Assembly (NCBI GenBank): GCA_050633445.1
Contig: JBOEGN010000033.1
Coordinates: forward strand, 62,001 to 126,000
Reading direction: 5' to 3'
Source: Thalassobius sp050633445
GTDB taxonomy: Bacteria > Pseudomonadota > Alphaproteobacteria > Rhodobacterales > Rhodobacteraceae
Length of the DNA: 64,000 nt
A program made the translations under genes and the position numbers. Positions 62,572 to 64,000 of the stretch are shown here, in pieces. The notes beneath the pieces were generated by a model, which worked only from the letters and a program-made list of their open reading frames with translations, did no database searches and was not told where the DNA came from. Every line of letters begins with the position of its first letter. The stretch's first letter is position 1.

Positions 62572-63612
62572 ATGAACACATTTCGACGCACGGTCCTTGC
62601 GGGCCTGACCGCCGCGACGGCCTTGATCGCCAGTAACGCAATGGCTGCGGATATTACGCTAAAGCTCCACCAATTCCTGCCGCAACAGGCCAATGTCCCG
62701 CGTCTGGTGCTGGACGAGTGGATCAAACGGATCGAGGCCGGAACTAACGGTCGGGTCGAGATCGAGCATTACCCCTCGATGCAGCTGGGCGGCAAACCGC
62801 CCGAGCTGATGAGCCAGGTACAAGACGGCATCGTCGATCTGGCCTGGACGGTGAACGGGTTCACGCCCGGACGTTTCCCGCGCTCGGAAGTATTCGAACT
62901 GCCGTTCCTGATGACCAACGCCGAGGCCACTAGCCGCGCCTATTGGGAGCTGTACGAGAAGGAAATGAAAGACACCGATTATCGCGGTGTCCACCTGATC
63001 GGCGCTTGGGTTCATGGCCCCGGTATGCTGCACACCAACAAGCCCGTCCGCACGATGGAGGACATGACGGGCATGAAATTCCGCATTCCCAGCCGCATGG
63101 CCGGGTTCCTGCTGGAAAACTTGGGCGCTGTTCCGATCGGTATGCCTGTGACTGCGATCCCCGAGGCTTTGTCCAAAGGTGTGATCGACGGCGCTGTGAT
63201 CCCATGGGAGGTGACGACCGCCCTGAAAGTGCCCGAACTGGTGACAAACCATACCGAATTCGCGCCCGGCTTTGCCTTCTATACGCTGACGTTCACGTTG
63301 GCGATGAACCAGGATCGCTATGACAGCCTGCCCGATGACATCAAGGCGGTGTTCGACGCCAACTCGGGCATCGAGTTCTCGGCATTTGCGGGTGCGCAGC
63401 AATCCAGCGCCGACGGCCCTGCCCGCCAGAAAGCTGTGGACGCTGGCAACACGGTGATCACAATCTCGGTAGAGGACAGCGAGAAATGGAAGGCTTTTGC
63501 GCAGCCGGTCTATGACCGCTGGGTCGAGGACGTCACCGCCAAGGGTATCGACGGCGCCGCCCTGTTGGCCGAGGCCAAGGCCCTGATTCAGAAACACACC
63601 GACGGGAAGTAA
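62572..63612 (+). CDS. dctP: TRAP transporter solute-binding protein (DctP family)
   Basis: A 346-residue periplasmic binding protein. A signal peptide (FRRTVLAGLTAATALIASNAMA) ends near residue 25. It then shows LKLHQFLPQQANVPR, ELMSQVQDGIVDLAWTVNG and the DctP signature MTGMKFRIPSRMAG with Arg for carboxylate binding, followed by PEALSKGVIDGAVIPWE. It would capture an organic acid. It follows the hydroxylase-ligase gene by 47 bases, so an aromatic carboxylate is a fair guess. A strong terminator follows, so the membrane subunits DctQ and DctM are not in this transcript or window. GGGAGGAAACA precedes ATG. Confidence 0.93.
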   Translation: MNTFRRTVLAGLTAATALIASNAMAADITLKLHQFLPQQANVPRLVLDEWIKRIEAGTNGRVEIEHYPSMQLGGKPPELMSQVQDGIVDLAWTVNGFTPGRFPRSEVFELPFLMTNAEATSRAYWELYEKEMKDTDYRGVHLIGAWVHGPGMLHTNKPVRTMEDMTGMKFRIPSRMAGFLLENLGAVPIGMPVTAIPEALSKGVIDGAVIPWEVTTALKVPELVTNHTEFAPGFAFYTLTFTLAMNQDRYDSLPDDIKAVFDANSGIEFSAFAGAQQSSADGPARQKAVDAGNTVITISVEDSEKWKAFAQPVYDRWVEDVTAKGIDGAALLAEAKALIQKHTDGK

Positions 63613-63621
63613 CTCTTCCCG

Positions 63622-64000
63622 TCATCCCGTGGGAGTAGGGCCGACCTTCGGGTCGGCCTTGCTTTTTGAAACGGGGATCACGCGCGTAACAGCCCCATCA
63701 CGGCGCAGCATCGTATCCCTGTTCCACCAGACCACGACCACCGCCACGACGACCAGAATCCAGGTGTCATAGGGCTGCGCATCGGGCCAGAACGGATTGA
63801 TTAGCTGCCAGTGAAACAGCATCGGCCACAGCAGGCTTCCTCGGGTAGAGTTGAAGATCGGTGTCACCAGGATCGCCAGGGTAATATTGCCGATCAAGAA
63901 CGGAAAAAAGCTCCAGCCAGCGAAAACAGTGCCTGACAGAAAAAACGCGGGCAGGTGCCAAATTCCCCAAATTGTGCCGATCAACGCCCCAGCCCATAGT
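63622..64000 (-). CDS. CPBP-family intramembrane protease-like protein (5' end cut by window)
   Basis: The last 125 or so residues of a membrane protein enter from the right edge. Visible are the CPBP motifs GALIGTIWGIWHLPAFFLSG (His in WHLP) and LVTPIFNSTRGSLLWPMLFHWQLN (N-x3-GS-x3-H-type His), with membrane segments between. CPBP proteins (type II CAAX protease/Abi family) process prenylated or peptide substrates in the membrane; the function here is unknown. Its extreme C-terminus (KADPKVGPTPTG) is encoded by the hairpin of the terminator that stops the convergent TRAP gene. The start and the first catalytic Glu-Glu lie outside. Confidence 0.8.
   Translation of the reverse strand, partial: LWAGALIGTIWGIWHLPAFFLSGTVFAGWSFFPFLIGNITLAILVTPIFNSTRGSLLWPMLFHWQLINPFWPDAQPYDTWILVVVAVVVVWWNRDTMLRRDGAVTRVIPVSKSKADPKVGPTPTG
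63637..63667 (+). terminator. Hairpin terminator after TRAP solute-binding gene
   Basis: GGCCGACC (63639-63646) pairs with GGTCGGCC (63651-63658) around a TTCG tetraloop, followed by TTGCTTTTT. It is 25 bases after the dctP stop. It lies inside the coding end of the convergent CPBP gene. Confidence 0.9.

Noticed and set aside
1..64000. Insertion sequences, prophage genes, tRNA or rRNA genes
   Set aside because: No transposase, integrase, inverted terminal repeat pair, phage structural motif or RNA-gene sequence was recognised anywhere in the window.

Overview
The window looks like a chromosomal region of a Roseobacter-group alphaproteobacterium (Rhodobacterales). This rests on the high GC content, the dense ATGA-coupled operons, and the mix of families: PhnC, TRAP-type transport, an IclR-controlled CoA-type aromatic pathway, ExoY/Wzc/Wza exopolysaccharide genes, and a PKS-NRPS pair with a luciferase-like insert. 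I cannot name a species. About 55 kb is one large exopolysaccharide (EPS) locus. It is flanked on the left by the start of a phosphonate transporter gene and on the right by an aromatic acid module.

Layout. 1-659: partial phnC (leftward) with a PHO-box-like upstream site. 837-10587: a first EPS block: WecG/TagA transferase, an oxidoreductase and an epimerase as separate genes, two glycosyltransferases, a natural fusion of the same oxidoreductase and epimerase families, and a tyrosine kinase facing its likely Wzz partner tail to tail. 10817-25725: a leftward series with a flippase and glycosyltransferase leading into PKS, glycosyltransferase, NRPS and phosphopantetheinyl transferase. This compact natural-product operon sits inside the polysaccharide locus. 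25849-32105: glycosyltransferase, a large exported SGNH/glycosidase-like/RTX protein, a Wzy-like polymerase and an ExoY priming transferase. 32106-32959: a long regulatory intergenic region rich in GCCCAAAT-type motifs, followed by marR. 33554-38166: glycosyltransferase, a second priming transferase and a fused Wzc kinase. 38227-42366: Wza, YjbF and YjbH (outer-membrane export). 42463-57084: a phosphatase, then a 14-gene, almost gapless leftward operon supplying a second polymer: UDP-sugar dehydrogenase and uronate 4-epimerase, O-acyltransferases, flippase, glycosyltransferases, ATP-grasp enzyme, deacetylase, EpsG-like polymerase, ElyC-like protein, and a 49-codon gene that is easy to miss. 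57312-58164: two small exported proteins. 58503-63612: IclR regulator, thioesterase, a fused aryl-CoA hydroxylase/aryl-CoA ligase and a TRAP solute-binding protein. The right edge cuts a CPBP membrane protease-like gene.

How it works together. The locus holds two flippases, two Wzy/EpsG-type polymerases, two priming transferases and two copolymerase/kinase sets (one split, one fused), but only one Wza. That suggests two Wzx/Wzy polymers sharing an exporter, or one having its porin elsewhere. The most unusual element is the NRPS-PKS pair. The NRPS has an N-terminal formyltransferase, a remnant condensation lobe, and a glycine-like adenylation domain split by an FMN-dependent luciferase-like monooxygenase. 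The PKS carries KS-AT-KR-DH-ACP-TE, with KR before DH. With its own PPTase and an embedded glycosyltransferase, the operon could make a small formylated, oxidised, possibly glycosylated product. The product is not known to me. All calls come from reading the sequence and from family knowledge; no database search was run.
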